A stretch of DNA of 64,000 nt from NCBI GenBank assembly GCA_036874045.1, contig CM072342.1, positions 5,292,501 through 5,356,500 on the forward strand. Reading direction: 5' to 3'. This DNA is from Cymodocea nodosa. Lineage: Eukaryota > Streptophyta > Magnoliopsida > Alismatales > Cymodoceaceae. Position numbers and translations under genes: made by a program. Shown piece by piece: positions 13,300 through 25,539 of the stretch. How positions within the stretch are numbered: position 1 is the stretch's first letter; each line of letters opens with the position of its first letter. Under the pieces are notes generated by a model. It saw nothing but the letters and a program-made list of their open reading frames with translations. It made no database searches and had not been told where the DNA came from.

Positions 13300-15833
13300 T
13301 ATATTTTTTCGTCAAAATATTTTCTGCTAATTTTTTAATATTAGAAGCAACCCAGTGTTTTTAAGTAGTGCGTAATTTTCTCAAAAATTATTTTTTACCA
13401 TTAAATGAAATATTTCTTCTCACATCATGATAAAAAATTATATTATAAAACCATTAGAAAATATTTCTTATGTGATAAAAAATGTTAGGAAATTTTACTT
13501 TCATGTGATTAAATTTTTTAGTAATTACTTATATATTATTCAAAATTCATAATTACTTACACGCTATTAAAAAATCTCTCTTTTACCAATATTCCTACCA
13601 TAACTCTTGATATATTAACAATAAGGAATCTTAAATTTTTAATATCGTGTAAATAAATACGAACTTTTAAATGACATACAAGTAATTATGATTTTTTATA
13701 AAATAATTATAATTTACCATGTATTAAATTTCCGTATTAACCTGAGTAATAATTATTATGTTATTTTTAATTAAAAAAAGTTGAAATCTTTAAAAAAAAT
13801 GTTGAATTTGAAGAAAATTTGACATGTGGAGCTCGCGAGGTGGGGAGAGACCGGGCCGGGTTTACCGCCACACACTCAATTCATTTGACGACGTGGCTTG
13901 ACGCCTCGCCTCACATTTTTGCCACGACATTTTGTATTTTTTTTTTAAAAAGAAAAGAAAAGTTCACGATACTTTTTCTGGTGGCGTGGAGCCGGAGGCC
14001 GAGGGCCACCGGGATCCCGAAAATAATAATATTTTTTTAAGGGTAGTTAAAATTTATGATGCACATTTCGTTATATCGATGATATATATATTTTTTATAA
14101 ATATTTGAAGGCATACAAATAAAATACAAGCATTAGAATAAAGTTTAATTTCATCTAAATAGTTAATTAGATCAGCAATAAGATTCGACCCATGGGCCCT
14201 ACGGCCCAACTCGAACGGTCCGAGGCATGTGGCCCAATGGTCCGCGTGTCTAATTGCGGCCTCGTCCATCAAATACATGCAATCCATAATTTTATTTTAT
14301 TTTTATTTGTAACGAACAGCCCGTGATCATTACCCGAAGAGGCGAGCTAACCTTACCCTTTACAAAAGTGGACTTGAATTGAAATATCGAGTGAATGTAC
14401 AATGTTTCTTGAGTTAAAGAAAAATCGAATGAAGCCGATGAGAGTTGCCAAGGAAATGAATGCAATATTAAAAAAAAATGTATTAATTGCAGTTCAATGG
14501 GACGTACGTGTACTAATTTATAACCAAATGATTGGTAGACGTGCACTCCTATCTCACGTATTAGTTATTGCTCAATAACATCATATATTTTATAGCCAAT
14601 TGATATATATTTTTCTCTAGAAATATACAGGCAAGAGACAGAAATGACATGTCAACTCGTTTTCGACATACCAACCATGGATCGGTACACCAGCAACTAA
14701 TTTTTGATACGCCACTTCTCCGCTTAGTCATTTTTCAGCACCAAGCAATATTTGCCATACCAATGTGTGGTTGGTAGGTTAAAAATTGATTTACACGTTT
14801 TCTTTTGATTTTTCATGTAATTGTCCGATGCTGTGTCTTTTTATAGTTATATTGAACATTCGTTTATTTTATATGATTACTTTGATTAATTAAATATGCT
14901 ACTTTGATTTGGCTTTCCAGTCTCCTTTTTTTCAAAAACATTGGGACAGCATAAAACAAGATTTAATTAATTTGACCAATCATCTGCGCTCTAGCGAAGA
15001 CATCGATTTACTTGAACCAATGAATAACACATCTGTTGCTTTGATATATGCTCACCAAACGTTTGGTCTCTAGAGTAAGTCCAGCTTTAAATAATATTAT
15101 TGTCAATCATATTACGGAGACAATGCTTCAAAAATCATTGACTCCTTAAATGAGATAAATCTCTCTAGCAGCCCTGACGTCAATACCTGAAACTTAACTA
15201 CTAATAGTAATTACATAATAAACTCCTATTATAAGATCCTTGCCGATGTGGTTTGCACTTCAATCTTCACAACCATATTTTAAAAAGCAAAAGCTCTGCT
15301 CAAAGTCTGAAGACTTTGCTTGGTTTTGTGTTCAGGACAAGCTATACATTAACTACAGATAATGTAGAAGCGGAAATTTTAAATAAGCTGACCTTAATTT
15401 CATTTAACAAGAAAATTACCATGAGTGACAAATTAGAGAACTGATGGAGAAAACGTATAATAAGGAGGTTCAGTTGATAGAGAGAGGAAAAGATAATATG
15501 ACCGGTATCTCGATCTTTTGTGATTGATACCGAAAAAGACGTAACATTTTGCTCTTTTTAAAATAATAAAAATGCTCTGTTTTGGGTTGACACGGAAGCC
15601 CATTGGCATCTTCCTCTGTTGGGAAACGTGGAAATGCACCAACACATGACACCGTCCGTCTTCTTGCAGAGGTGAAAGGCACATATTGAATGGCACCACT
15701 ACTCCCTCCTGTCATCATCAGAACAGAGCTCTCTGCCTCCTCCTCTGAGCTGCCAACAACAACAACAACACCTCCGACCTGCCCCTTCTTCCTCCAATAA
15801 ACCACCTTCCGCGTGGTAGCAGCAGAAGCACAA
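13300..15833. other. Divergent intergenic region between ABCF5 and NOI genes
   Basis: No gene was recognised. It separates the minus-strand ABCF5 from the plus-strand NOI gene (divergent pair). A GC-rich island at about 13825-14010 stands out in AT-rich DNA without coding evidence. Bases 14180-14250 contain GGCCCAA-type motifs like those of hAT ends in this window, but I could not define termini. Bases 15600-15833 are probably NOI promoter and 5' UTR. Confidence 0.45.
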
Positions 15834-15862
15834 GGTGGTGGTGGTGGTGGTGGTGGTGGTGC
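15834..15862 (+). repeat. (GGT)n microsatellite in NOI 5' leader
   Basis: A run of about nine GGT units ends 15 bases before the proposed NOI start codon at 15878. Reverse-strand frames over it read as poly-His, which is a by-product of the repeat. Confidence 0.9.
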
Positions 15863-15877
15863 AGTGCCTTCGTCGAC

Positions 15878-16255
15878 ATGGAGGGGGACCACAATAAGGT
15901 GGTGGTGGTGCGCTCCCATGGATCGCCATCTCCCCCTTCCTTCCTTCCTTTCCATGCCCTTCGGCACGAGATCTGAAGAGTTGCTCCGCTGTTGCAGGCC
16001 AACGACGATGGGGGGTGGAAGTCGGTCCCGGCGTTCGGGGAGTGGGACACGATGCAGGGCGTGCCGGACTACTCCATGGACTTCACCAAGATCAGGGAGA
16101 TGAAGAAGCAGAGCAAGCAGGACTTCTCCCGCGTCAGCGTCGGCAACGAGGAGGAGATCGCCAGCAACCACCACCAGCCTCCCCGCCCGGAAGACGACGG
16201 CCTTAAGCTCCCTCCCGCTCTTCGCGACCACATCTGCCCCAGCCCCACTCGCTCG
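15878..16255 (+). CDS. NOI-domain (RIN4-like) protein, first two exons
   Basis: Exon 1 (15878-15898) encodes MEGDHNK and ends AAG|GTGGTG. Exon 2 (15998-16255, 86 codons, phase 0) starts after GTTGCAG and ends TCG|GTAAGT. The motif VPAFGEWD followed by PDYSMDFTKIREMKKQ is the NOI / AvrRpt-cleavage domain (PF05627 family) of RIN4 relatives. VPxFGxW matches the consensus cut by the bacterial protease AvrRpt2 in this family. RIN4 relatives are small immune regulators at the plasma membrane, often anchored by a C-terminal acylated CC motif. I could not find the final exon carrying such a C-terminus in 16256-18000. Reading through the intron stops at 16400-16402. Proteins of this short type include Arabidopsis NOI6 (At5g64850, as I recall). 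Confidence 0.8.
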
Positions 16256-19200
16256 GTAAGTAAACATGCCCTAGAAAATTTACTTCAGTACGGTGGGTCG
16301 GTGACTTCCTTTGTTTTTGCCGCCGCACGAAATACATACCAGTTTCCGAGAGAAATTCTTAAAAGGTGCCTTTTAGATAATAATAATCTGGTAGATCGGT
16401 AGTAGCCCTAATGATTCAATTATTATTAGATGCATATCAATAAGATAAACAGCACTCCTACATGTGAAAGTCTGAATATTCAACAATTATGGTTGAATTT
16501 TAGTCATTCGTTTTATATTGTAATGAACATTACTTAGACCAAGTCAAAATTTTAATACATGTTAAATTATATATATGCTAGATTAACTAATTATATGATT
16601 AAACATATTTTTTTTAAAAAAAAACACACATTTCTGATTTCGTTTTCTATCTTGTGGTGAAGAAACTAGAGGCTCAGTTTGGGGGAGGTTGGAGCTTCTC
16701 CTCTTCCAAATTGTGAATGAGCAAAAGGAGAACACCAATGTTTGTGGGTTTAGGTGGTTTATGGGCGTAGAATGTTTGTTGGAGTGTGCTTCACGGAGTT
16801 ATCTGCTAAATCTGTAGCTAGAAAACTTGAATAGGAGAGAGGAGTCACTTCTTTGAAATAAAACTTTAGGGAAAGGCCAAAATCAAGCAGGAATGATCCA
16901 TGCTCGCCTTGGTTCATATAATTAACTAGTGATTGAAGTGCAACTCATGGGTGATACTGATGAGGTCTTTGTAATTGATATGATATGGTAGCTTTTCTCT
17001 CTCTTCACTGGAGGATATAAAAGCTTGAAAGGGATTCTCTCTCTTTATTTTCTTGTTTCCATCATTCTTCTCCTTCCAATGTGGGTTGTCAATAAACCAA
17101 TCATATAACATACCAATGTAACGTGATTGGTACAATACATAGGAAGACATCGTTAGGAATGGAAGATCTCCTAGCCCCTTCCTTGTGTATAATGTTTTCT
17201 TTTCTTACAAAGTATACAGGAGAGAAAGTTCTAGGGTGCTAATTCAAACAAAAACACTACTATTACCAGGAAAAAATCTTTTCTTGAATTCTCAATTTCT
17301 GTAATCCAAAAAAATTTTGTTTGGAAGAGCTGAAGTAGATTTCCTGAAAATTGAGTTAGAGCTTAGAAGAGCTGTAGTCAAATCGGAGCTTAGATTTTTT
17401 TTGGCAGGCCACCTCTTCTTAAGACAAAACACTACCAATATAACAAAATGGAATTTAAAGTGTTACACCCTGAAGCCAACTATAAAATTCATCAACTTAA
17501 TGAAACAAATGCCTGTTTATTTTTGTCATCAAACGTAGTTGACGATGACCCACCTCATTTCTTTTAATAAGATCTCTTCCTCTTCCTCTTGCTCGGAAAC
17601 ATTCCAAGTCCCTTCCGGCCGCACTGCCTTCATGGGAAAGAATATGAATAGGAGTTTTCAACAAGAATATTAGGAATATTCGATGAACATCACCTTGGCA
17701 TAGCATGCAACTGGGTTTCAATTTTCAGTAGGACCCCTTCCAGGCTGTAGAAGCTTGAATGAGGTCCACCAGGACTCGGACTTCCACCTGTTAGCTGGCT
17801 GACACCTGATTCAAAGGCGGCAGAGTTAATATTTTATGTTGTTCGTCCATTAAATGTAGAATATATAGAATCCACGGGCTCCATATGTTGTTTAGATAGG
17901 CATCCACCCCGTGTAGTTCTAAAAGAACCAACAACAAGGTAACGCAATCGATCACCTACTTATTATAAAAAAACCATGTGGCTTCAAGATTCATTGACCA
18001 ACCTCAACTTGATTGGCTTAACTTGTTAATGCAGAATACCTCACTGGGATTATAATAACATGTGGTATCTAATCATCTATCACTATCGGTACATCGTTTC
18101 CTTCAATGATACTCTGTTTAACGAAATGGTGGAGTCTTTGGGACCTGATATTATTTGTTTGCTTACATTGCCATTTTATTACACAAAGAACTCTACCGTA
18201 GAAACCGTACATGCCTTCTTTTCAAGATGAACTCTAGAAGTGACGTTGTGTAGATCATAATATACCAGAATCACAGTCCATTTCCGCTTACGAGGATATG
18301 ATTGTACGGTAGTTCACTTATCATGGCATAATGTAAATTGTGAGTGGTGTTCACAGGCAAGAAAGAAGACTTGGGGATGCTTTCACTGCTGTATGAGGTG
18401 ATGAGGTCGACGATAGAACCTGAGGCGAGTGGGATTTCTGTAGGCTTTCGTACCGCCATGTTCTTCACTGGATTTCTGTGGGATTTGCTAGCTCCGATTG
18501 CTTCTGTAACATACAAATGAAAAAAAGGAAATTTTACTGGTATCATGTTTGTCTATCTCTTAGAATGAGATAACTATTTTTCTACAGTTTTATGTGTTTG
18601 TTTTTAAAATTATATCTTACCCACCATTCATGTATTTGAATGAATAACCCTTGCTTTTGAAGAGGTGATTTAGTAGTTATGATTGAAGGATTACAGTATT
18701 CAGCAAAATTTCATGATATCATCATATGCAGCATAGAGCCAGTGTCAAAAAATTGTATACACACACTACCTGAAAAAACTATTTTGAGGTAAAAAAATTG
18801 TTGTGAAAAAGTTCTATTTTACAACTTTTTATGAATTCTAGTTTTGTCATTACGATTTATTTTATTTTAGTTTCACACTTCATGTATTTTAATTTTAGTT
18901 TCTAGAGAGAAATTCATTACATCGAATCCTGCGTGAAACACTTGTGCTTGGGATGAGGCATTGTTTGATGAGACACGTTTCTTACACCTTTAATCTTCAT
19001 AAAGTACAGTCATTACTTGATTAACACATCAATCATATCTGCCTACATTCATCAACTTCAAGAAGGGGTCCATGGAACTCATCCATTTGAAAGATTGTTA
19101 ATCAAGAGGGGATTTGACCATCGACGGTCATGCTTCCTGCCTTTTATTAGGCGCCATGTGGTGATCTTCTGTCGGGCGGAGCTATCGAACTGCTCGTCGC

Positions 19201-19930
19201 TGGGCTTCCGTCGCCGAGGAAGAAAGGGGGCGTTGGGCCGAAGAAGAAGAGAGAAAGAGAAAAAGAAAGAAAGAAAAGAAAATAAACGAAAATTAATAAA
19301 AGAAGGGAAAAAATAGAGAAAAACAAAGAAGGTAATGGAGATGGAAAGAAAATGATAATTTTTTTATTTATTTAGATATTTAAAAAAATATTGTAAAATA
19401 TTTTCTAGATAATTATTCAAAATAGTATCTTTCAAAAAATCATTTACAATATTAAATTATTGGCACAAATTATAAATAATTTACTCAATATTAATTAATT
19501 TACACTTTAAAAAAACTCATAAAAAGGATAAATTTGAAAATTTATAAATAACATTACTCTAAGAAATAAACATCACTCTTAAATTTGTAATTTTTTTTAT
19601 TAGAATTACTTTTCTAAGTCACTTCAATTTGAAATTGAAATAAATGTAATTTGTATGTTAGATATTGGCATTTACATTTAAAAATGTCGTAGATGTTTAT
19701 TTTGTAATTTTAATATATAAATTTAAAATATATATATATATATAAAATATTTATTTATTTCAAATGTAATATTTAATGCATGTAAATCCTAACATAAGTA
19801 ATTAACACGAGACGAGCTTTCTCGGCTCCGACAGTCGGCTGGCCCTTTGCTCCGACGAGATTTCTCGGCTTTGACGATACAAAATACCGACCAATTCCAC
19901 CGTTGTCGACCTCCGCCCGAGTCGATCCCA
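16256..19930. other. NOI intron / intergenic region, last NOI exon not located
   Basis: This stretch begins as an intron of the NOI gene (GTAAGT at 16256). The missing 3' exon should encode about 10-20 residues and could be anywhere in the next few kb. Two weak candidates were noted: near 16665 (AAG acceptor, short frame ending at TGA) and near 17810-17850 (short frame containing adjacent Cys codons). Neither is convincing. A minus-strand frame at 18271-18546 (91 codons) has near-normal amino-acid composition but matches no family I know. Bases 19320-19800 are very AT-rich, with (TA)n near 19727-19746. Confidence 0.4.
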
Positions 19931-22423
19931 ATGAGATGTTGCCATCCACTGCAGCTCGCCTCTAGATTCTGCCTCCTCCATCCAAACACAGAACGCCACA
20001 CCCTTTCCACCTTCAGCCGTTGTCATTTTCCCCCTCCTCCCTCACAATGCACTAGGCTAGAGATCGCCTCTCTTCTCCAAGCATGCCTCTCGGGTGAAAC
20101 CCACCACTCCACCCTCCGCCAGGTCCACTCGAGCATCGTCGTCTGCGGGCTCGCGCCCGACGTCTTCCTCGCCAACATGCTCCTCAATGGGTATTCGAAG
20201 TACTGCGGCTTTGGCGACGCACGACCCCTGTTCGACGGAATGCCCCAGAGGAATCTCGTTTCTTGGTCCACTTTGATTTCCATGTACGCGCAGCGTTTCC
20301 ATGGAGAGGAGGCGTTGCGGTTGTTCCTGGAATTTCGGAGGTCGTCGTGTGAGAGCCCGAACGAGTTCATTCTCGCAAGTGTTCTGCGTGCTTGCGTGCA
20401 AACAAGGGATGCTGGCTTTGCCAGAGAAGTCCATGGTTTGGTCTTGAAGGCGGGTATGGACTCGGATGTTTACGTGGGCACTTCCTTGGTCAGTTTCTAT
20501 TCTAAGGTTGGCTTGGTGGATTCTGCTTGGTTGGTATTTGATGGACTGCCAGCTCGGAATTCTGTTACTTGGACTGCCATCATCACTGGGTATACACAAG
20601 GTGGAAACAGTGAAGTTTCTCTTCAGTTGTTTAAGATGATGAGTAGAGAAGGTGTGGTTCCGGACAAGTTTGTTATTTCTAGTGCCATAAGTGCATGCTC
20701 ATCCCTAGCTTTTCTTGATGGTGGTAGGCAGCTACATGGCTATGCCTATAGAAATGGAGTGGAACTGGACATTTCAGTTAATAATGTGCTTGTAGATTTC
20801 TACTCCAAGTGTTTCAAAGTTAATATGGCACGAAGACTCTTTGATAGGATGGACGTAAAAAACCTTGTATCATGGACTACAATGATCGCAGGTTATATGC
20901 AAAATTCTTGTCATACCGAAGCATTGGAATTGTTTTCTGAAATGAGTCACTTGTGCTGGTCTCCGGATGCATTTTCTTGCACAAGTGCTATGAATTCTTG
21001 TGGTTCACTTATGGCATTGCAGCAAGGAAAACAAATACATGCCTATGTATTAAAGACTGATTTAGAAAATGATGACTACGTAAAAAATGGCCTTGTCGAC
21101 ATGTATGCTAAATGTAATTCCATACATGCTGCAAGAGCTGCCTTCGATAGTATAGCTGAGCACAATACAGTTTCTTATAATACGATGATTGAGGGGTATG
21201 CAAGCCAAGAAGATCTGATTGAATCTGTTACGCTTTTCAATAGGATGAGATCAACATCATTATTTCCGAACCTATTGACATTTCTCAGCCTCCTTGGAGT
21301 GTCAGCATCTCAAGGAAATACAGGACTGAGCAAACAGATTCACGGGCTGGTGTTGAAATATGGAGTATATTTACACATGTACAGTGCTAGTGCTTTAGTT
21401 GATGCCTATTCAAAGTGTAAATATGTTGAGGATGCAAGGATTGTGTTCGAAGAAATGGAACATCGAGATCTTGTTGTATGGAATGCTATGCTTTTTGGTT
21501 TTACTCAAAATGAAGAGGGTGAAGAAGTCCTCAAACTCTTCAATAGGCTTTATTTCGCAGGAATAAAACCCAATGAATTTACCTTTGTGGCCGTTTTAAC
21601 TGCAGTCAGCTCTTTGGCCAGTTTATTAAATGGAATACAGTTTCATTGTCAGATAACCAAATTAGGTGTCGAGTATGACCCTCATGTTTCAAATGCACTT
21701 GTTGACATGTATGCAAAGTGTGGGAATATCAAAGAGGCCAGGGAAATGTTTGATATCACTGGTAAGAGTGATGTTGTGTGTTGGAATTCAATGATATCTA
21801 GATATGCAGACCATGGACAGGTTAAAGAAGCACTTATTCTGTTTAAGGAAATGCATGATGCAAAAATTTTACCTAATCACATAACTTTTCTTGGTGTGTT
21901 GTCAGCATGCAGCCATGCAGGTCTTGTTGATGCTGGACTTACTTACTTTGATTCAATGAAGTCTATTTTTGACATTGAACCAAGCATGGAACATTACGCC
22001 TGTGTGGTTAGTCTTCTGGCTCGAGCAGGTAGATTGCATCAGGCTAAGGAATTCATCACAGAAATGCCTGTTGAACCATCTGCAATTATATGGAGGAGTT
22101 TTCTTGGTGCCTGTAGAACATTTGGTGATGTTGATCTAGCAAAGAATGCAGCTAAAATGGCAATCCTTATGGAACCAAAAGATAGTGGAACTTATATTTT
22201 GTTGTCAAATACTTTTTCTTCCAAAGGAATGTGGGGTGATGCGGAGAAGCTGAGAAAGCAAATGGATAGCAGTGGAGTTGTTAAAGAACCTGGATATAGC
22301 TGGATTGAGCTCAGAAGTGAGGTTCATTTATTTACTTCCAGAGATAAAGGACATCCTGATGAAAATTTAATTTATGCAACATTATATACGTTGACAAATT
22401 TGATGGGAAACGATTCAAACTAG
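19931..22423 (+). CDS. PLS-class pentatricopeptide repeat protein, E/E+ type (At4g39530-like)
   Basis: This is an intronless frame of 830 codons from the ATG at 19931; the frame is open further upstream but without an ATG. After a basic, Ser/Thr/Pro-rich N-terminus likely to target an organelle, it has about 20 PPR motifs in P-L-S order. Typical blocks are NALVDMYAKCG, VVCWNSMISRYADHG and TFLGVLSACSHAGLVDAG. It ends in an E/E+ module (EPSAIIWRSFLGACR; YILLSNTFSS; EPGYSWIEL) with no DYW deaminase domain. Such proteins bind organellar RNA one base per repeat and mostly serve C-to-U editing with a DYW partner supplied in trans. Length and repeat text are close to At4g39530. The first 350 bases are GC-rich and the rest is AT-rich. 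Confidence 0.92.
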   Translation: MRCCHPLQLASRFCLLHPNTERHTLSTFSRCHFPPPPSQCTRLEIASLLQACLSGETHHSTLRQVHSSIVVCGLAPDVFLANMLLNGYSKYCGFGDARPLFDGMPQRNLVSWSTLISMYAQRFHGEEALRLFLEFRRSSCESPNEFILASVLRACVQTRDAGFAREVHGLVLKAGMDSDVYVGTSLVSFYSKVGLVDSAWLVFDGLPARNSVTWTAIITGYTQGGNSEVSLQLFKMMSREGVVPDKFVISSAISACSSLAFLDGGRQLHGYAYRNGVELDISVNNVLVDFYSKCFKVNMARRLFDRMDVKNLVSWTTMIAGYMQNSCHTEALELFSEMSHLCWSPDAFSCTSAMNSCGSLMALQQGKQIHAYVLKTDLENDDYVKNGLVDMYAKCNSIHAARAAFDSIAEHNTVSYNTMIEGYASQEDLIESVTLFNRMRSTSLFPNLLTFLSLLGVSASQGNTGLSKQIHGLVLKYGVYLHMYSASALVDAYSKCKYVEDARIVFEEMEHRDLVVWNAMLFGFTQNEEGEEVLKLFNRLYFAGIKPNEFTFVAVLTAVSSLASLLNGIQFHCQITKLGVEYDPHVSNALVDMYAKCGNIKEAREMFDITGKSDVVCWNSMISRYADHGQVKEALILFKEMHDAKILPNHITFLGVLSACSHAGLVDAGLTYFDSMKSIFDIEPSMEHYACVVSLLARAGRLHQAKEFITEMPVEPSAIIWRSFLGACRTFGDVDLAKNAAKMAILMEPKDSGTYILLSNTFSSKGMWGDAEKLRKQMDSSGVVKEPGYSWIELRSEVHLFTSRDKGHPDENLIYATLYTLTNLMGNDSN

Positions 22424-25400
22424 AAGTTTACATTGAAATACCTGAATTTCTGGAAGAGTCAGAACGTTCATCATACATCTCTCGGATGAAATGCTCTCAG
22501 CCTACGTGAGGAATGTGCTAATAAATCATCAAGTATAGGTAAGCTGCTAAATTGTTTCTAATTTTTTTTAATTCTCAGATTCATTTTGTTGGAATCATAG
22601 AACACAATTTTAAAATTCAACATGACATTCATCGTACAAACAACATATACATGATACACATATAATCTAACACATTTTTTAAATTTAAAAGTACCTATTA
22701 TGTTGGCATTTCAAAAAAGTTATATGATATGCCTCTGATCATGTGCCTAGAGTAGATGATTAACTTCTTTTAACCTACAAGCAAAAAAGGTTGGAAAATA
22801 TTGTGAAATTCTTATATTATTATTATTAGTATATTCTAATGTAAATTATATTAAATTGCATGATTCTGTGGAGCAATAATGCCTCTAATATCCATAAGAA
22901 GCTCTTTACTAATATGAGCTGCAAGTTCTCTCAATAAAACACACCACAAATCTACTGTTTGCTTCTTGTCTAGCATTTGACTCCAAAAAATACATATTTT
23001 CTTGCAACAAGTTGACCTTATGAGTGAGTGCGTTATCCCTTCCCACACTACCTTTGTGAATCAATCGCTTCATTGTTGGGATTGTTGGCCTTGGGAGAAT
23101 AAAAGTTTCAACAATCACTTGCAATTTGGTAGGGTTTATCATTTTCTTTGTTTGAAATTCTAATTAAATAGATGTAAAATAATATATATATTGTAAGTTG
23201 TAAGCGTTAAGTTGTAATTGCAATTTTTTTTACAACTTTTCTTTTATTTTACTGTTCTGCAAAAAGTAAAATCCCTAAAAAGTATCATAAAATTTTGTAA
23301 CTGTAACTTAACATTTTAGATCTTACAACAAAAAACATTGAATTTTTTCACCAAAATGCAAAAAAAAAAAAACGGCTGAGGATAAGAAGCTACTACACCA
23401 ATGGCGCAAATCAGGATGCCTTCAATCTAAACACCACCATCCTTGAAATCATGTATGATCTAACATGTATGCAGACGAAAGCAGAAGGCCATGACCTAGT
23501 TTAATATCAAATGGTCTCTCTGGTACAATAAAATGTTATTGTTGGTACTTAACATTTTTTACTGTGAATATCAATCTTATGATTAAAAATTTATCAAACA
23601 AGATGAGAGACGGGATGATGGTTGTCGACGTACCTTTACTTCTTGTTTCTCTTAATCATGCCCTTGTGCATCTCACTTTATTACTTTTAGTCGTATTCTT
23701 ATTTTTTCTATGAATCACATAGATGTGTCTTATCTTTTTGTTTTTAGTTAGATTTTTTTTTCTTCTTCTATGAATCATGTACATGCTTTGCCTTGCTTTT
23801 TCTGTGACTTGTGGAGATGCTTTGTCTTGTTGCTTTCAATCATGCCTTTATTTTTCTTGTGAATTATGTAAACATACTTTATCTCGTTACTCTTAATCAT
23901 GTTTTTGCTTCTCAATTGTGTCTTTGCTCTCAATCGTATCTTTGCTTTTACACATCTTGTCTTCTTATATTTTGCCTCTCTTATGAATTGTTTAAAAAAT
24001 GATAAACTGAAATAAATTCGGTATGTCATTTTCAAAAATGTTGAAGTATTTTCAGAAAAAAATCATCTCTTTTTGGATATGATTGCGAAGTTGTGGCACT
24101 TTATGATCAATTTTATTCTCCGTGATCATTCCCTCCAGCGAACTTTCCTTTGCTCCGTCGTGAGTATAAAAGCTATGTGAACGAAGAAGACTTCGCACCT
24201 GACGCTGCAGGGTACCACGATGCTCAAAAGAATAATTACTTAAACCATCACTAGCGAACGTACGAAGGTTTGATCTTTATTTTTTTCTATCTTTCCTTTT
24301 TCTCGCGTTCGATAAAGAAACGGAGGATGTGACGTGAATGGGCAAAAAGCATAATCATTGGTGGGAAAAAGTGAGTGGGTTGTAGTTGTCTGCCACATAC
24401 TGAGGTCGTGTACGCCAGCAATGCAAACCCGTTGAATTAAGTAATGAATCCAAGATTCTATCAATTTTTACCGTTTCTTTTTCTTTTTTTCTTCCTATGG
24501 TGTCGATTTGATTCGTAGCTTCATTATTCTCTTAATTGTTGATTCTTGTTTTTACTTGTATAGTCAGAAATTGTCTTTGGTAGTTATTGTGAATCATAAA
24601 GCCTTTACTTTACTGGCACTTGCATAATCTTTGTTTTTTCTTACACAATTACCATAAATCACATAGTTGATGTTCGCCTCTTCACACAATTACAATTGAT
24701 GCTCTCTGCATAAGTGATACTTGCATGGACAATTTTTACACCGTTAGTTACCACTCTTGTAGACGCTTCTTGCATAATTGTTATTCTTATGAATTTGTTT
24801 TCTGCATGGTTGATACTTGTGCAGATGCTTTCCATACAATTGTATCTACCCTTCGTGAGAGCAGGCGCAGCACGCTTATACCAAAAAAAGTTGTAAGTAC
24901 TCACAACAACATTACCCTTTTTTTAAAAATATCTTCTGCAAGTAAAAATAAAACTTTTTTTGTCAAAAGGTTAAAAGTGTAAAATTTTAATTCAAAGTCA
25001 ATTACCTAACTGTGGGTGAAGAAATCTATGGTTATTTCAAGTTTTCTACGTTTACCAAAGAGAGACTATTTAATTAATGTTATTTGTTTGCTTTATCTTA
25101 TAATTAAAGTGGGGAATGTATGCGCAATTTTAATTCAAAGTTAGCTGAATACGAGTGGAAAGATGTATCGTTCCATAATTAACTTTTTTCTTTTTGGGTG
25201 CAGCATCATCTACAACGACTATTCAACGGGAGAAGACTGTGGCATCCATCTCGGCGGGGGGACCAATGAACGCCATCGCGTGTATTGTTTTTTGCATCGT
25301 CCAGGAATGTTTCGATCGATAGCAATTGGCAAACGTCAGATGTCACGGGATGGCTCGCAAGCGGACAGCCGCGTTATTCTGCACACAAAACGTGCACCCC

Positions 25401-25539
25401 GTGTCCATGCAAACACGTAGTTATTATTAGACGACGAACCACCAAAGGCAGACAAACAAATGTATGTACATACATGTGTGTGTGAAGACGGAAGAGGGCT
25501 GGCACGGTGGGTTGGGTACTTGCGACCACTGGAAGAAGA
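22424..25539. other. Intergenic region between PPR and beta-xylosidase genes
   Basis: No gene was recognised. Bases 23630-24000 and 24530-24870 are T-rich degenerate repeats in which blocks such as TCAATCATG, CTTTGTCTTG, TGTGAATCA and GATGCTT recur at irregular 50-70-base spacing, suggesting decayed tandem or transposon-derived DNA. Minus-strand frames at 22851-23142 are short and unassigned. Bases 25200-25539 rise in GC and are the probable promoter and 5' UTR of the beta-xylosidase. Confidence 0.5.

Noticed and set aside
15470..16267. Minus-strand frames with poly-His and Pro runs near the NOI gene
   Set aside because: The His and Pro runs come from the (GGT)n repeat and the antisense of NOI exon 2. 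No domain is recognisable.
18271..18546. Minus-strand frame of 91 codons as a small gene
   Set aside because: Its composition is near normal, but there is no recognised domain and no splice or promoter support. It is mentioned only as unassigned.
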